A stretch of DNA of 64,000 bases. It comes from CAZJWR01 sp964549765 (GTDB lineage: Bacteria > Zixibacteria > MSB-5A5 > GN15 > JAAZOE01). The notes below the pieces were generated by a model. It worked only from the letters and a program-made list of their open reading frames with translations, had not been told where the DNA came from and did not search any database. A program made the position numbers and the translations under genes. The DNA is taken from assembly GCA_964549765.1 (NCBI GenBank), contig CAZJWR010000004.1:1-64000 (forward strand), read 5' to 3'. Shown one piece after another: positions 18,699 through 27,664 of the stretch. Every line of letters begins with the position of its first letter. The stretch's first letter is position 1.

Positions 18699-18926
18699 GC
18701 CTCCCCCCTGGATTAATGCCTATAACTTTCCTATAATTATAAACATAGCATTCATTCAGTCCGATGTCAAGAAAAAAATTGTTTAAATCGATGATAATTC
18801 TAGGGAGCGTCGGCCCGGATGTTGCCGGTATTTATAAGAGACCGACGCCCCCATCTATGATATGGATATGAAAGGAAAGGGACTGCGTCTGTTATCCGCC
18901 GGTCGCGGATTTACGAAACATAACGC

Positions 18927-19169
18927 TCAGACCGAAACCGCCTCCGCTCGAATGGCGGCCTTGACCTTTTTAAATTCCGAGTCAAGCTCGTTCATCAACT
19001 CCCAGTCGCCCATGCGGGCGGCCAGTTCAATCTTTTTGTGGATCATCATCAGGCGAAGGTCATCCTTGGAGTCCGAGGAATACTCGCTCATGAGCACTTC
19101 CTGACCGTCGTCGCTCCCCAGACCGCGAATAGGACGTCTTCGTGAACCACCAAATCCAAATACAGGCAT
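18927..19169 (-). CDS. Small hypothetical protein with helical C-terminus
   Basis: This 80-residue protein has a strong SD (AGGAGG, 4 nt before the ATG), the main reason for calling it. It begins MPVFGFGGSRRRPIRGLG, then has an acidic middle and a C-terminal stretch predicted to form amphipathic helices (LMMIHKKIELAARMGDWELM and then NELDSEFKKVKAAIRAE). No domain is recognised and no export signal is visible. It sits alone between the broken lipoprotein gene and the DUF1028 gene, both on the same strand. Confidence 0.6.
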   Translation of the reverse strand: MPVFGFGGSRRRPIRGLGSDDGQEVLMSEYSSDSKDDLRLMMIHKKIELAARMGDWELMNELDSEFKKVKAAIRAEAVSV

Positions 19170-19322
19170 AGTTCCTCCTCACGCTACCGAATATCCGACT
19201 CCCGGCAGCTGTCGTCGTTTAGATAGGGCCGCAAAGGATATGCGAAAAGCTTGCCGGGAATCCTACCCGTAAATCGTTGCCGTGCAGTGCATGTAATTCA
19301 GGGGCGAATAGAGACGCTGTTC

Positions 19323-19370
19323 AAAGGGGCGAACTGTTCAGTTTCTGAACCGACGTTCTCCCGCCCCTTT
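19323..19370 (-). terminator. Nested inverted repeat downstream of the DUF1028 gene
   Basis: AAAGGGGCG (19323-19331) pairs with CGCCCCTTT (19362-19370), and the loop contains a second perfect hairpin (GTTCAG, TTT, CTGAAC). It lies 36 bp after the stop of the minus-strand gene ending at 19406. No T-run follows, so a terminator role is inferred from position. Confidence 0.4.
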
Positions 19371-19405
19371 CATTTTGGAACGCTCCCCCGGGGAAACATA
19401 AACGT

Positions 19406-20659
19406 TTACCACAAGGGCGAGCAGCATTGATCGCCCGGAGGCGGGCCGCTTTTAAATATATAAGTTATCATGTACACGGCGTCGGCAATGTTCACCGCGC
19501 CGTCTTCGTTGGCGTCGCCCATGCAAAGCGGATCGGGAGCCGGGCCGCCCTTGAAAATATAGGTGATTAGCGCCACCGCATCGCCGATGTTCAAGGCGAA
19601 TTCACCATTGGCGTCGCCGCAGATGATATAGCGGATCACCGGCTTTGCCGGCAACGTCGCTTCCTGGCCGCCGCCGGTCACAATCGCCGTAACGGTATCG
19701 TAGCCCGGAACCGACGGCGATGTTATCGTCGCCGAAAACGTGCCGTCGCCGTTGTCGATAATCTCTGATAACGTTCCGTCGCCGCTGTGTTCGAGAACCA
19801 CTTCCGAGCCGGCGATGGGCGGGTCGCCTTTGAGATTGCGCGGCGTAACGATTATTGACGCCGTTCCCAATCCGTTGGCGGTGAGCACCAGCGGAGATAC
19901 ATCTATGGTCGACGAATCGGGGTCGGGATATTTTTGCAGCGACCATTCAGCGAACTGCGGCCGCAGCAGATCCATCGGGTTAGTGCTGCATGAGGTATTA
20001 TCGACGTATTTGAACAGGTATGGCGTCCCACCGTCGCCGATATGCACGACCTTGATGAAGGCCGAGATGGCCGGTTTGTTGCACGACGTACACCGCTTGT
20101 CCGCGCCGGGAACGTCGGCGGCGTTAAGCGCCGCCATCAGTTTGTCCTCCAGGGCGCCGGGCGTATTCAAAAAGGCCGCCTCCATATTGTCGACAATCTC
20201 CTGACCGAGCAAAATATTCCCCTGGATGGCATAGGTCGGGCCGGTGTTATGTCCTGCCCACGGTGTCGTGCCCGAGCCGGTATACGCGGCCGACGCCCCC
20301 GGACCGGCCAGAGTAACCACGCCGTACTGCCGGATTTCCGGCATATATTCGGCATCGTTGGCTTCCAGCCAAGCGATGATCGAATCGGGCGTCAGTCCTT
20401 CCGCCAAGAGTGCATGCGCGTTGTCCTGATTGGCTTCGATGTAGTATGCCTGGGTGTGAACGGCGCCGATGCCTTCGATGATATCATCGATGATTTTCGA
20501 TCCGCTGATGCAGGAGGCTCCCGCGCCGCCGACCGCTCCGGTGACCGTGTCCACGGCCACGATCGAAAAGGTGGCCCGCGCCGGCTGTGGGCATAATAAA
20601 ATACCCAGCGCTGACAAAAGCCACGCCGCCCCGAATAACCGCTTTTTCCATGATAACAT
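19406..20659 (-). CDS. Secreted DUF1028 protein with Ig-like and dockerin-like domains
   Basis: The start is set at the second ATG (MLSWKKR), because GGGGAGG lies 6 nt before it; the ATG five codons earlier precedes the SD. A signal peptide (core LLSALGILLCP, cut after ARA) leads into TFSIVAVDTVTGAVGGAGAS, the start of a DUF1028 domain, an Ntn-hydrolase-like fold of unknown substrate, reaching to about residue 215. An invasin-like Ig domain follows (VDVSP-type strand, SGDGTLSEIIDNGDGTFSAT). The C-terminus is a dockerin-like pair ([20 protein letters not shown] and NIADAVYMITYIFKSGPPP) ending CCSPLW. It is 417 residues and probably surface-bound. Confidence 0.85.
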   Translation of the reverse strand: MLSWKKRLFGAAWLLSALGILLCPQPARATFSIVAVDTVTGAVGGAGASCISGSKIIDDIIEGIGAVHTQAYYIEANQDNAHALLAEGLTPDSIIAWLEANDAEYMPEIRQYGVVTLAGPGASAAYTGSGTTPWAGHNTGPTYAIQGNILLGQEIVDNMEAAFLNTPGALEDKLMAALNAADVPGADKRCTSCNKPAISAFIKVVHIGDGGTPYLFKYVDNTSCSTNPMDLLRPQFAEWSLQKYPDPDSSTIDVSPLVLTANGLGTASIIVTPRNLKGDPPIAGSEVVLEHSGDGTLSEIIDNGDGTFSATITSPSVPGYDTVTAIVTGGGQEATLPAKPVIRYIICGDANGEFALNIGDAVALITYIFKGGPAPDPLCMGDANEDGAVNIADAVYMITYIFKSGPPPGDQCCSPLW

Positions 20660-20817
20660 TTGCGACCTCCCCATATAATTGTAGCCGGCAGGTATAAATC
20701 CTCCAACTTCAATATACGTTCAACGTGGATTCTGTCAACGGGAATCATATGACGGCTTGGCCGCTCCGATGCCCCCGGGTGCAGGTAGTCAACAATAACA
20801 AGTAGGAACGATAGACC

Positions 20818-22212
20818 TCACAGATCGATCTCGACGCTCTCCCCCAGTGACGGTATCATCGTTTCCCAGCCGAAGGTCGATTTGATTTTTTCCGCCAGCG
20901 ACGCCGCCGCCTCCGGCTCGCCATGCACGATAAACGTCTTTTCCGGCGGACGATTGAACCCCATCAACCACGCCAGGATTTCGTTATAGTCGGCGTGGCC
21001 CGAAAAGCCCATAATCGATTCCATCTTCGCTTTGACCGGAATCATCTGGCCGTGGATTTTCACCTCCGTCCCGCCCTCCAGCAATGTTCGCCCCCGGGTG
21101 CCGTGGGCCTGATAGCCGATAATAAGCACCGTGTTTTCAGGGTGTCGCAGCCGGTTAGCCAGATGGTGCAGAATGCGCCCGCCGACGGCCATGCCGCTCG
21201 ATGAGATAATTATCGCCGGGCCTCTGACGTCGTTGATTGCCTTGGAATCCTGCCGGGTCTTGCAGATGTGAAGATTTTTGGGCCGGAATATCTTCCTGCC
21301 GGTGAGCGCCAGGATGCGGCTGGCGATATCGAGCTCCGCGATCCGCCTCTCGAATACCTCGGTGGCCTCGATAGCCATCGGCGAATCGACGTAGATCGGC
21401 AGCTCCGGTATCCTCCCCTGCTCCTCAAGATCGCGGATGACATACAGGAGCACTTGCGTCCGGCCGATCGCGAACGCCGGTATTACCAGCGTCCCGCCCC
21501 GTTCCGCGCTTTCGGTGATGACTCGCGCCAGCTCATCAATCGGCGATCCCGGCTCATGCAGCCGCTCGCCGTAGGTCGATTCCAGAACCAAATAATCGAC
21601 GTTGAACACCTGCACCGGAGCGCGGAGGATGGGCCGCGATTCGCGGCCGATGTCGCCGCTGAACAGAATCTTCTTCCCCTTTTGGCTTTCCGTTGTCCGG
21701 ATATCGACAAACGACGAGCCCAGCATATGCCCCGAATCCCTGAGCTTGATCCGCAGCCGGTCATTGATATAGAAATCCTCGCCGAAATACAGCGGCGAAA
21801 AGAACGTCAATGCTTTCTCGGCGTCCGCCACCGTGTAGAGCGGCTTGGCCGGTTTGTGCCGGGAAAAGCCCTTTTTGTTGGCCCAGTAGGCGTCTTCTTC
21901 CTGCAGATGGGCGCTGTCTTTGAGCAGTATCTCGCACAGTTCGCCAGTGGCATGGGTGCAATGTACTTTGCCTGCGAATCCCTCATGGCAGAATTTTGGA
22001 AGGTATCCGCTGTGGTCGATATGGGCATGGGTCAGGAACACGCGGTCGATCGATTGGGGTGGCACTGGAAACGACTCCCAGTTTTTCATCCGGAATTCCT
22101 TCGGTCCCTGAAACATCCCGCAATCGATCAACAGCCGGGTGTCGTCGATATCCAGCAAATGCCGCGACCCCGTCACCGTCCCGGCCGCTCCCAAAAAAGT
22201 CAACTGTGCCAT
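20818..22212 (-). CDS. Metallo-beta-lactamase/beta-CASP RNA-processing nuclease
   Basis: This 464-residue protein belongs to the CPSF73/YSH1-like beta-CASP family, which cuts or trims RNA with two zinc ions. The MBL motif HAHIDHSGYLP lies near residue 55, after GAAGTVTGSRHLLD. The later zinc ligands are in SGHMLGSSFVDI and FSGDIGRE. The beta-CASP insert begins near TLVIPAFAIGRTQ, and the RMMBL region has GFSGHADYNEIL and FIVHGEPEAA. The start used is MAQLTF at 22212, with AAGGCGG before it; an upstream frame adds 11 residues without support. It is divergent from the M29 peptidase gene. Confidence 0.9.
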   Translation of the reverse strand: MAQLTFLGAAGTVTGSRHLLDIDDTRLLIDCGMFQGPKEFRMKNWESFPVPPQSIDRVFLTHAHIDHSGYLPKFCHEGFAGKVHCTHATGELCEILLKDSAHLQEEDAYWANKKGFSRHKPAKPLYTVADAEKALTFFSPLYFGEDFYINDRLRIKLRDSGHMLGSSFVDIRTTESQKGKKILFSGDIGRESRPILRAPVQVFNVDYLVLESTYGERLHEPGSPIDELARVITESAERGGTLVIPAFAIGRTQVLLYVIRDLEEQGRIPELPIYVDSPMAIEATEVFERRIAELDIASRILALTGRKIFRPKNLHICKTRQDSKAINDVRGPAIIISSSGMAVGGRILHHLANRLRHPENTVLIIGYQAHGTRGRTLLEGGTEVKIHGQMIPVKAKMESIMGFSGHADYNEILAWLMGFNRPPEKTFIVHGEPEAAASLAEKIKSTFGWETMIPSLGESVEIDL

Positions 22213-22422
22213 ATCCGCCTTTCGTTCGTGGTTTTCCTGAAACATAATACGCCATCGTCGCCGCTATGGCAATTGTCTTCTGAGTCCGATTGGCTTTTCC
22301 GCCACTAATCGCTTGAAACTCCAGTCCGTTTCGATTATTATCTTCCGATGATTCTGTCGCATGCCGCGTATTGTCATCAATAGTCTTGGCCGCGATGATC
22401 GGAAACCCTCAAGGAGGATCGC

Positions 22423-23550
22423 ATGAAAGACCCCCGCAACGATAAACTGGCTGATATCCTGGTTAACTATTCCTGCCGTGTCAAGAAAGGCGACATGGTC
22501 TATATCGCCATCAAAGGCGTCGACGCCCTCGAACTCGGCAAAGCCGTCATCCAAACCGTGGCCGAGGCCGGCGGCGTCCCCTTCTGGTACTACAACGACG
22601 AATCGCTGGCCCGCCAGTTCCTGATGCGCTTCCAGACCGATCAGCTCAAGAAATTCGCCGCCTTCCAGATGGGTATGGTCAAAAAGACCGACTGCTATAT
22701 CAGTATCGCCGGTTCCGAAAACGCCTTCGACCTGGCCGACGTCCCACCCGAAAAAATGAAAACTTTCCGGGAGATATATTGGAAGCCTGTCATTGCCGAT
22801 CACATCATCAAACACGCCCGCTGGGTCGCCCTGCGCTTCCCCAACAGCGCCATGGCCCAGTTGGCCCAGAAGCCGCAAGAGGTATTCGAGGATTTCTTCT
22901 ACGACGTCTGCTGCATAGATTATAAGAAAATGTCGAAGGCGATGGACCCGCTGGTGAAATTGATCAACAAAACGGATAAGGTGCACATCAAAGGCAAGGG
23001 CACCGACCTGACCTTTTCCATCAAGGGCATCAACGTCGTCAAATGCGACGGGGGCCGCAATATCCCCGACGGCGAAGTTTACACCGCGCCGGTGAAAAAT
23101 TCGGTCAATGGCGTAATTTCATACAATACCCCGTCGCTCTATGAGGGGACGGTCTTCGAAAATATCCGCTTCGAATTCAAGAACGGCAAGATCGTCAGGG
23201 CGACCTGTTCGGCCAACGAGGACAAGCTGAATAAAATTCTCGACACCGATCCCGGCGCGCGTTATGTCGGTGAATTTTCGCTCGGCGTCAACCCGATGAT
23301 CAAAGAGCCGATGAAGGACACCCTGTTCGACGAAAAGATCGACGGATCGTTTCATTTCACGCCCGGGCGCAGCTATGACGAAGCTCCCAACGGCAACAAC
23401 TCCGCCATCCATTGGGATCTGGTATGCATTCAGCGGCCCGATTACGGCGGCGGCGAAATTTGGTTTGACGGCAAGCTGATCCGCAAGAATGGTAAATTCG
23501 TCGTGCCCTCACTCAAGGGCAAATTCACCCGGAAAAACCTTGGCGGGTGA
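22423..23550 (+). CDS. M29-family (AmpS-like) metallo-aminopeptidase
   Basis: This 375-residue protein matches the thermophilic aminopeptidase M29 family, which removes N-terminal residues with two divalent metals. The N-terminal domain reads LADILVNYSCRVKKGDMVYI. The catalytic domain contains GGRNIPDGEVYTAP, VGEFSLGVNP and NNSAIHWDLV, which supply the conserved Glu, His and Asp ligands. AAGGAGG lies about 7 nt before the ATG. It is monocistronic, with a strong terminator 54 bp downstream. It has no export signal, so it acts in the cytoplasm, probably in peptide recycling. Confidence 0.9.
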   Translation: MKDPRNDKLADILVNYSCRVKKGDMVYIAIKGVDALELGKAVIQTVAEAGGVPFWYYNDESLARQFLMRFQTDQLKKFAAFQMGMVKKTDCYISIAGSENAFDLADVPPEKMKTFREIYWKPVIADHIIKHARWVALRFPNSAMAQLAQKPQEVFEDFFYDVCCIDYKKMSKAMDPLVKLINKTDKVHIKGKGTDLTFSIKGINVVKCDGGRNIPDGEVYTAPVKNSVNGVISYNTPSLYEGTVFENIRFEFKNGKIVRATCSANEDKLNKILDTDPGARYVGEFSLGVNPMIKEPMKDTLFDEKIDGSFHFTPGRSYDEAPNGNNSAIHWDLVCIQRPDYGGGEIWFDGKLIRKNGKFVVPSLKGKFTRKNLGG

Positions 23551-23603
23551 GCCGTGCGATCATAGATAACACCGCACACATCGCTACTATCAATAAATTG
23601 CAG

Positions 23604-23633
23604 GTCGGGAGCCTTGTGCTCCCGACTTTTTTT
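23604..23633 (+). terminator. Rho-independent terminator of the M29 peptidase gene
   Basis: GTCGGGAGC pairs perfectly with GCTCCCGAC across a 5-nt loop, and seven T follow directly (23627-23633). Confidence 0.9.
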
Positions 23634-23802
23634 GTGAGTGCCGGATGGCTCGTCGGGCGAATTTCTTTTATATTCTCCGATCAATAGCGTCACGTATTAT
23701 ATTATTGCCGAACATCATTACACCGGCCGAAGATGCAGGGCGCCGATAATTATTGGCGATAACGGTCGGACGGATCATCACCGAGATGGGGGGTGATGCA
23801 AT

Positions 23803-25350
23803 CTGAAACCACTTGTAAGCCTGTCGTTGGCGCTGATCGTGCTTGGGCTGTCTGGCTGCCCCGAACCGATACGGCTGTATGAGGGTGAAAAGCGCAAAAC
23901 CGATGAGGTTGCCATGATCCGAAGCGGCCCGAAGGCGCTCATCGTCAGCGTTGATGATATACGTATCGGGGAGGCGTATGACGGTAAGACAGACCAGCGG
24001 AAAGCGACATCATCGCCGGGCCGCTGGATTGAACTCCTGCCGGGCGATCATAGTGTAGCCGTAGATTACGCCGGATTTTATCGGCATTATAATCCCTCAT
24101 ACGCCTATATTTTGATAACGGGAAAACCGATCATGCGCGGTTCGCGGGGTGAGCGAAAACAATCCGACGCCGCCATATCTCCGTACATAACTTCCGACGG
24201 TGAATCCTCGGAACTGATTCGCATGGCGTCGGATTCCTCGGAAACACTTGCGCTCAAGCTGGAAGCCGGGCACCGGTATGAAGTGCGGGTGGAATTGATG
24301 CATGATCCCCTGCGCGCCGATGCAAAACCGCATCTGCCTGAACTGATCGCGCCGGCTGATCGTCGCGTCATTATCGTCGAGGAGGCGGTTACGGAATTTG
24401 ATGCGGTTTTCCAGACCATGGTCAAAGACTATTTTGTTCCGATTTATGGAATTCCCCGGGCCGATCAACTTGTCATTTCCGATTTTCCCTGGCGGGGCTA
24501 CCTTGTCGATCTTGATCAACCGGCGGATACAGCGGAGAAATCCGTTCTGGCCCGTGCCGTGGAAACCGGCGATCCGGATTTCGTCGAACTGATTCTAGCG
24601 ACCGAGGAAACCGACATCATCAACGCCGGTAATGCGTGGGGCATGACGGCTCTTCACGAAGCCGTACTGCAGGGGCAGGATGAAATAGTGACCATCCTTA
24701 TCGGTCGCGGCGCAAAGGTCGATCAGGCGAACGACATGGGCGCCACACCGCTCTTTTATGCCGCCGGTGATGGTCACGCCGGCATCGTCCGGCAGTTATT
24801 GGCGGTCGGGGCTTCGGTGAAAACACAGCAAAAGAACAAGTGGACACCCCTTCATTACGCATCCCTGAGCGGGCATAATGAGGTCATCCGGATTCTGCTG
24901 GCGGCCGGCGCGAACATCGAGGCCCGGACCGACTTGGGCCTGACCCCGCTTTCCGTTGCCGTCAACGAGGGTTGGGAGAAGACCGTCAGGATGCTGCTGG
25001 CGCATGGTGCACGGGCGCAGGTTCAGGATAATGACGGCTGGACGCCCCTGCATTATTCGGCGCTGTGCGGCAACGCCGAAATAGCCCGGGTACTGCTGGA
25101 CAGCGGAGCCTTTGTGAACAGCCGGTCGCGAACGGAGTGCACACCGCTTCATGTAGCGGCGATGGAAGGCAATGTCGCGCTTGGCCGGATCCTGCTCGAC
25201 GGCGGCGCCGAAGTAAATTTGCCGCTGAACAACGGCTGGACTCCTCTGGACCTGGCCCTCGCAAAAAATAATCTTGCCTTTGCCGCGATGCTGATGGAAC
25301 ATCGTGGTGTACGGGGGAATACAGCGAGACTGAAGAAAGACACACTCTGA
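23803..25350 (+). CDS. Ankyrin-repeat lipoprotein
   Basis: Residues after the start form a lipoprotein signal (LVSLSLALIVLGLSG then Cys). A domain of about 200 residues of unknown type follows, then about seven ankyrin repeats (TALHEAVLQGQDEIVTILIG, TPLHYASLSGHNEVIRILLA). It probably binds proteins at the periplasmic face of a membrane. The start is a problem. No ATG opens this frame: the candidates are CTG at 23803 (SD GGGGGTG, 8 nt) or TTG at 23827, which shortens the signal. The ATG at 23796 is in another frame, so one missing base after it would restore a normal start. About 515 residues from the CTG. Confidence 0.78.
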   Translation: MKPLVSLSLALIVLGLSGCPEPIRLYEGEKRKTDEVAMIRSGPKALIVSVDDIRIGEAYDGKTDQRKATSSPGRWIELLPGDHSVAVDYAGFYRHYNPSYAYILITGKPIMRGSRGERKQSDAAISPYITSDGESSELIRMASDSSETLALKLEAGHRYEVRVELMHDPLRADAKPHLPELIAPADRRVIIVEEAVTEFDAVFQTMVKDYFVPIYGIPRADQLVISDFPWRGYLVDLDQPADTAEKSVLARAVETGDPDFVELILATEETDIINAGNAWGMTALHEAVLQGQDEIVTILIGRGAKVDQANDMGATPLFYAAGDGHAGIVRQLLAVGASVKTQQKNKWTPLHYASLSGHNEVIRILLAAGANIEARTDLGLTPLSVAVNEGWEKTVRMLLAHGARAQVQDNDGWTPLHYSALCGNAEIARVLLDSGAFVNSRSRTECTPLHVAAMEGNVALGRILLDGGAEVNLPLNNGWTPLDLALAKNNLAFAAMLMEHRGVRGNTARLKKDTL

Positions 25351-25439
25351 CCGACTATCCCGGTGCCGGGCACCCCGGGTCTTTAGGGCCTGTTGAAAAA
25401 GCTGGTTGAGTTTCATTTTCTGGAGTGAGAAGGAGCACC

Positions 25440-25467
25440 TGTCATTCCCGCGCAGGCGGGAATGACA
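25440..25467. repeat. Perfect 12-bp palindrome of the dispersed CATTCCCGC type
   Basis: TGTCATTCCCGC and its exact complement flank a 4-nt GCAG loop. This palindrome type is widely scattered in bacterial genomes, often between genes. It lies between the convergent ankyrin and rex genes, where it could stop transcription in both directions. The preceding 50 bp (from about 25386, CCTGTTGAAAAAGCTGG) resembles ends of insertion sequences, so a degraded MITE is possible. Confidence 0.6.
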
Positions 25468-25570
25468 TTGAGTTTGCTCTGTTGCTATAGATAAATTTTA
25501 TCGGGGATTTTCAATGCTCCCTGAAGACGTAGTGTACCCGTTATTAGTAAATATGGAAAAAATCCCGCGA

Positions 25571-26233
25571 TCAGTTGGGGGTGTAATCGTTGGAGATGGC
25601 GAAGGAGAGATATTCCAGCTCCATGGCCATGTTTTCGTTGCGCAGAAAGACGTCCTCGGGGACTTTCAGGTTGATCGGGGCGAAATTCAAAATCGCCTTG
25701 ATGCCCGCCGCGACGACTTCGTCGACGATATACTGCGCCACGATGGCCGGGACGGCCAGGATGACCATCTCGATATTATGCTCGCGGAGCAGCCGAGGCA
25801 TGTCGTTGATATCGGACACGATCAGCCCCTTGTGATTGGAGCCGATTTTTCGTTGATCGTTATCGAACACCAGCTTGATGGTGAACCCCTGCTTTTGGAA
25901 TTCCTTGTAGGATACCAACGCCGATCCGATATTGCCGACGCCGATCATGGCCACGTTCCAGTTGCGGTGGATGCCCAGGATTTTGGCGATCCGCTGCTTG
26001 AGTTCGGAAACGGGATAGCCCAGCCCCCGGGTGCCGAACGATCCAAAAAAAGACAGGTCCTTGCGCACCTGCGCCGGCGTCAACTTCTCGCGTTTGGCCA
26101 GTTCCTTGGAAGAGATGGTTTCGTAATTCTCCTTTTCCAGAAGCGACAGGGCCCGGTAATACAGCGACAGCCGCCGGATGGTCGATTCCGAAATCTTCTT
26201 TCTTTCGCTTTCCCGTTTTGGCATAGTCCTCAT
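25571..26233 (-). CDS. rex: Redox-sensing transcriptional repressor Rex
   Basis: Rex senses the NADH/NAD+ ratio: NADH binding releases it from DNA and turns on fermentation and respiration genes. The N-terminal winged helix is visible (STIRRLSLYYRALSLL, then SSKELAKREKLTPAQVRKDL, then FGSFGTRGLGY). A Rossmann fold follows with GVGNIGSAL at 98-106, and the domain-swap helix is at the C-terminus. The 220-residue length is normal. Two ATGs are possible: 26233, or 26224 with AGGA 5 nt before it. A near-consensus Rex operator lies 27 bp upstream, so it probably represses itself. Confidence 0.95.
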   Translation of the reverse strand: MRTMPKRESERKKISESTIRRLSLYYRALSLLEKENYETISSKELAKREKLTPAQVRKDLSFFGSFGTRGLGYPVSELKQRIAKILGIHRNWNVAMIGVGNIGSALVSYKEFQKQGFTIKLVFDNDQRKIGSNHKGLIVSDINDMPRLLREHNIEMVILAVPAIVAQYIVDEVVAAGIKAILNFAPINLKVPEDVFLRNENMAMELEYLSFAISNDYTPN

Positions 26234-26260
26234 AATCTCACATTGCTATAATGCGCGTGC

Positions 26261-26278
26261 ATGTGAATAGTTTCACAA
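26261..26278. promoter_or_regulatory. Rex operator (ROP site) upstream of rex
   Basis: The 18-mer ATGTGAATAGTTTCACAA matches the Rex consensus TTGTGAAnnnnTTCACAA at all fixed positions but the first. It lies 27 bp before the rex start, where bound Rex would block its own promoter. Confidence 0.85.
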
Positions 26279-26446
26279 TAAGAAACCGAAATCGCACTCG
26301 TGCGTCAAGCTATTTTTTTCACCCCTGACGAAGTAATGTCCTTATCCCTTATATTATAACCACTTAGAAGTCGCGATAATGGGTCTATATATTCTTGTTT
26401 TCCTTGGCCAATTTGTGCTTTTTCTCACAATCTTATCCCGAAACAA

Positions 26447-27592
26447 TCACACCACCGTTCGCGGCAAATTCGGCGACAGTCGCGATAGAATCTCATAATT
26501 AATCGTCTGGCACCACGAGGCATGCGTGTCGGCGCTGATCTGTTCGGCCCCGTCGCGACCTATGATAGTCGCGGCATCGTATAGTTTGACGCCGTGGATA
26601 TCGGTCACGTCGATCATGATCAGGTTCATGCATACCCGGCCGCGAACCGGCGCCCGCCGTCCCTTGATCAGCACATACCCGAGGTTGGACAGCCGCCGGT
26701 CCACCCCGTCCGAATATCCCACCGGCAAAATGGCGATTCGGGACCTGGCGCTGGTGCGATAGGTGCATCCGTATCCGATGAAACTGTCCGCCGGCACCGT
26801 CTTGATTTGGGTGATGCGCGAATAGAACGACAGCGCCGGGCGCAGAATCGAGTTTTCGCCGCCGCTGAGACGGTACGACACATACGTCTCCTTCGACGGC
26901 CAATAGCCGTAAACGGATATCCCCGGCCGTACCATGTCGAAATAGGTATCGTCGAACAGCAACACCGCCGCCGAACAGGCGGTGTGCAAAACGCCGGGCT
27001 TGATTCCCTCGCGACGCAGCGCCGCCACCAGGCGTTTGAATTCCTTGAGCTGCCGCATGGCATAGCTATGGTCGGTGGTATCCTCGATATTGGCGAAATG
27101 CATCGACGCCCCCGCCACCGTCAGTTCCGCGTACTCTTTCAGCCGCTCCGCGACTTTGGGTATTTCGCTTTCCAGCAAACCCTGGCGGTGCGTGCCGGTT
27201 TCGAGTTTCAGGTGCACGCGAGCGGTGACGTCGGATCGCCGGCAGAATTTCCCCAGATCGTTGATAAACGAGGGATCGAATATGGTCGGTTCAATATCCA
27301 GGCGGAACACGGCGTCGATATCCTCGGGGGCGACAGCGCCCACGAGGAGGATCTTGCGGTCCCACCCCGCCGCCCGCGCCGCGTCGGCTTCGGCGGTGTT
27401 GTGAAGCGCCATATAGGCGACATCGGTGTCTTTGAGGATTGCCACCATCTGCGGCAGGCCGTGACCGTAGCCGTTGGCCTTGACCGCCGCCGCTACTTGT
27501 ACCTTCGATCCGGCCAGCCGCGACAGGTTGGCGATATTGTTGATGATCGCGTTGCGATCGATCTCGATCCAGCTCAAGTGTCGTTTATTCAT
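26447..27592 (-). CDS. alr: Alanine racemase
   Basis: This PLP enzyme makes D-alanine for peptidoglycan. The PLP lysine is K38 in AVKANGYGHG, and the second catalytic base is the Tyr in IGYGCTYRT. The C-terminal beta domain has ILPVGYSDGVDRRLS and VRGRVCMNLIMIDVT, as expected, and 381 residues is normal. The ATG fits the family N-terminus (LSWIEIDRNAIINN). It has no SD, because the T-tract of an intrinsic terminator touches the start codon. It lies downstream of two ferritin-like genes on the same strand and upstream of rex. Confidence 0.95.
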   Translation of the reverse strand: MNKRHLSWIEIDRNAIINNIANLSRLAGSKVQVAAAVKANGYGHGLPQMVAILKDTDVAYMALHNTAEADAARAAGWDRKILLVGAVAPEDIDAVFRLDIEPTIFDPSFINDLGKFCRRSDVTARVHLKLETGTHRQGLLESEIPKVAERLKEYAELTVAGASMHFANIEDTTDHSYAMRQLKEFKRLVAALRREGIKPGVLHTACSAAVLLFDDTYFDMVRPGISVYGYWPSKETYVSYRLSGGENSILRPALSFYSRITQIKTVPADSFIGYGCTYRTSARSRIAILPVGYSDGVDRRLSNLGYVLIKGRRAPVRGRVCMNLIMIDVTDIHGVKLYDAATIIGRDGAEQISADTHASWCQTINYEILSRLSPNLPRTVV

Positions 27593-27621
27593 AAAAAGAG
27601 CGCGGGTTTATCTTCCCGCGC
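27593..27621 (-). terminator. Intrinsic terminator directly abutting the alr start codon
   Basis: On the minus strand GCGCGGG pairs with CCCGCGC across an 8-nt loop and is followed by TCTTTTT, and the next three bases are the alr ATG. It should end transcripts of the ferritin-like genes. Alr translation from read-through RNA would start right at the terminator, so an attenuation role is possible. Confidence 0.85.
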
Positions 27622-27664
27622 AATTTATTCACTTATTAAAACCGAGGGCAAGGGAAAAGAGGCG

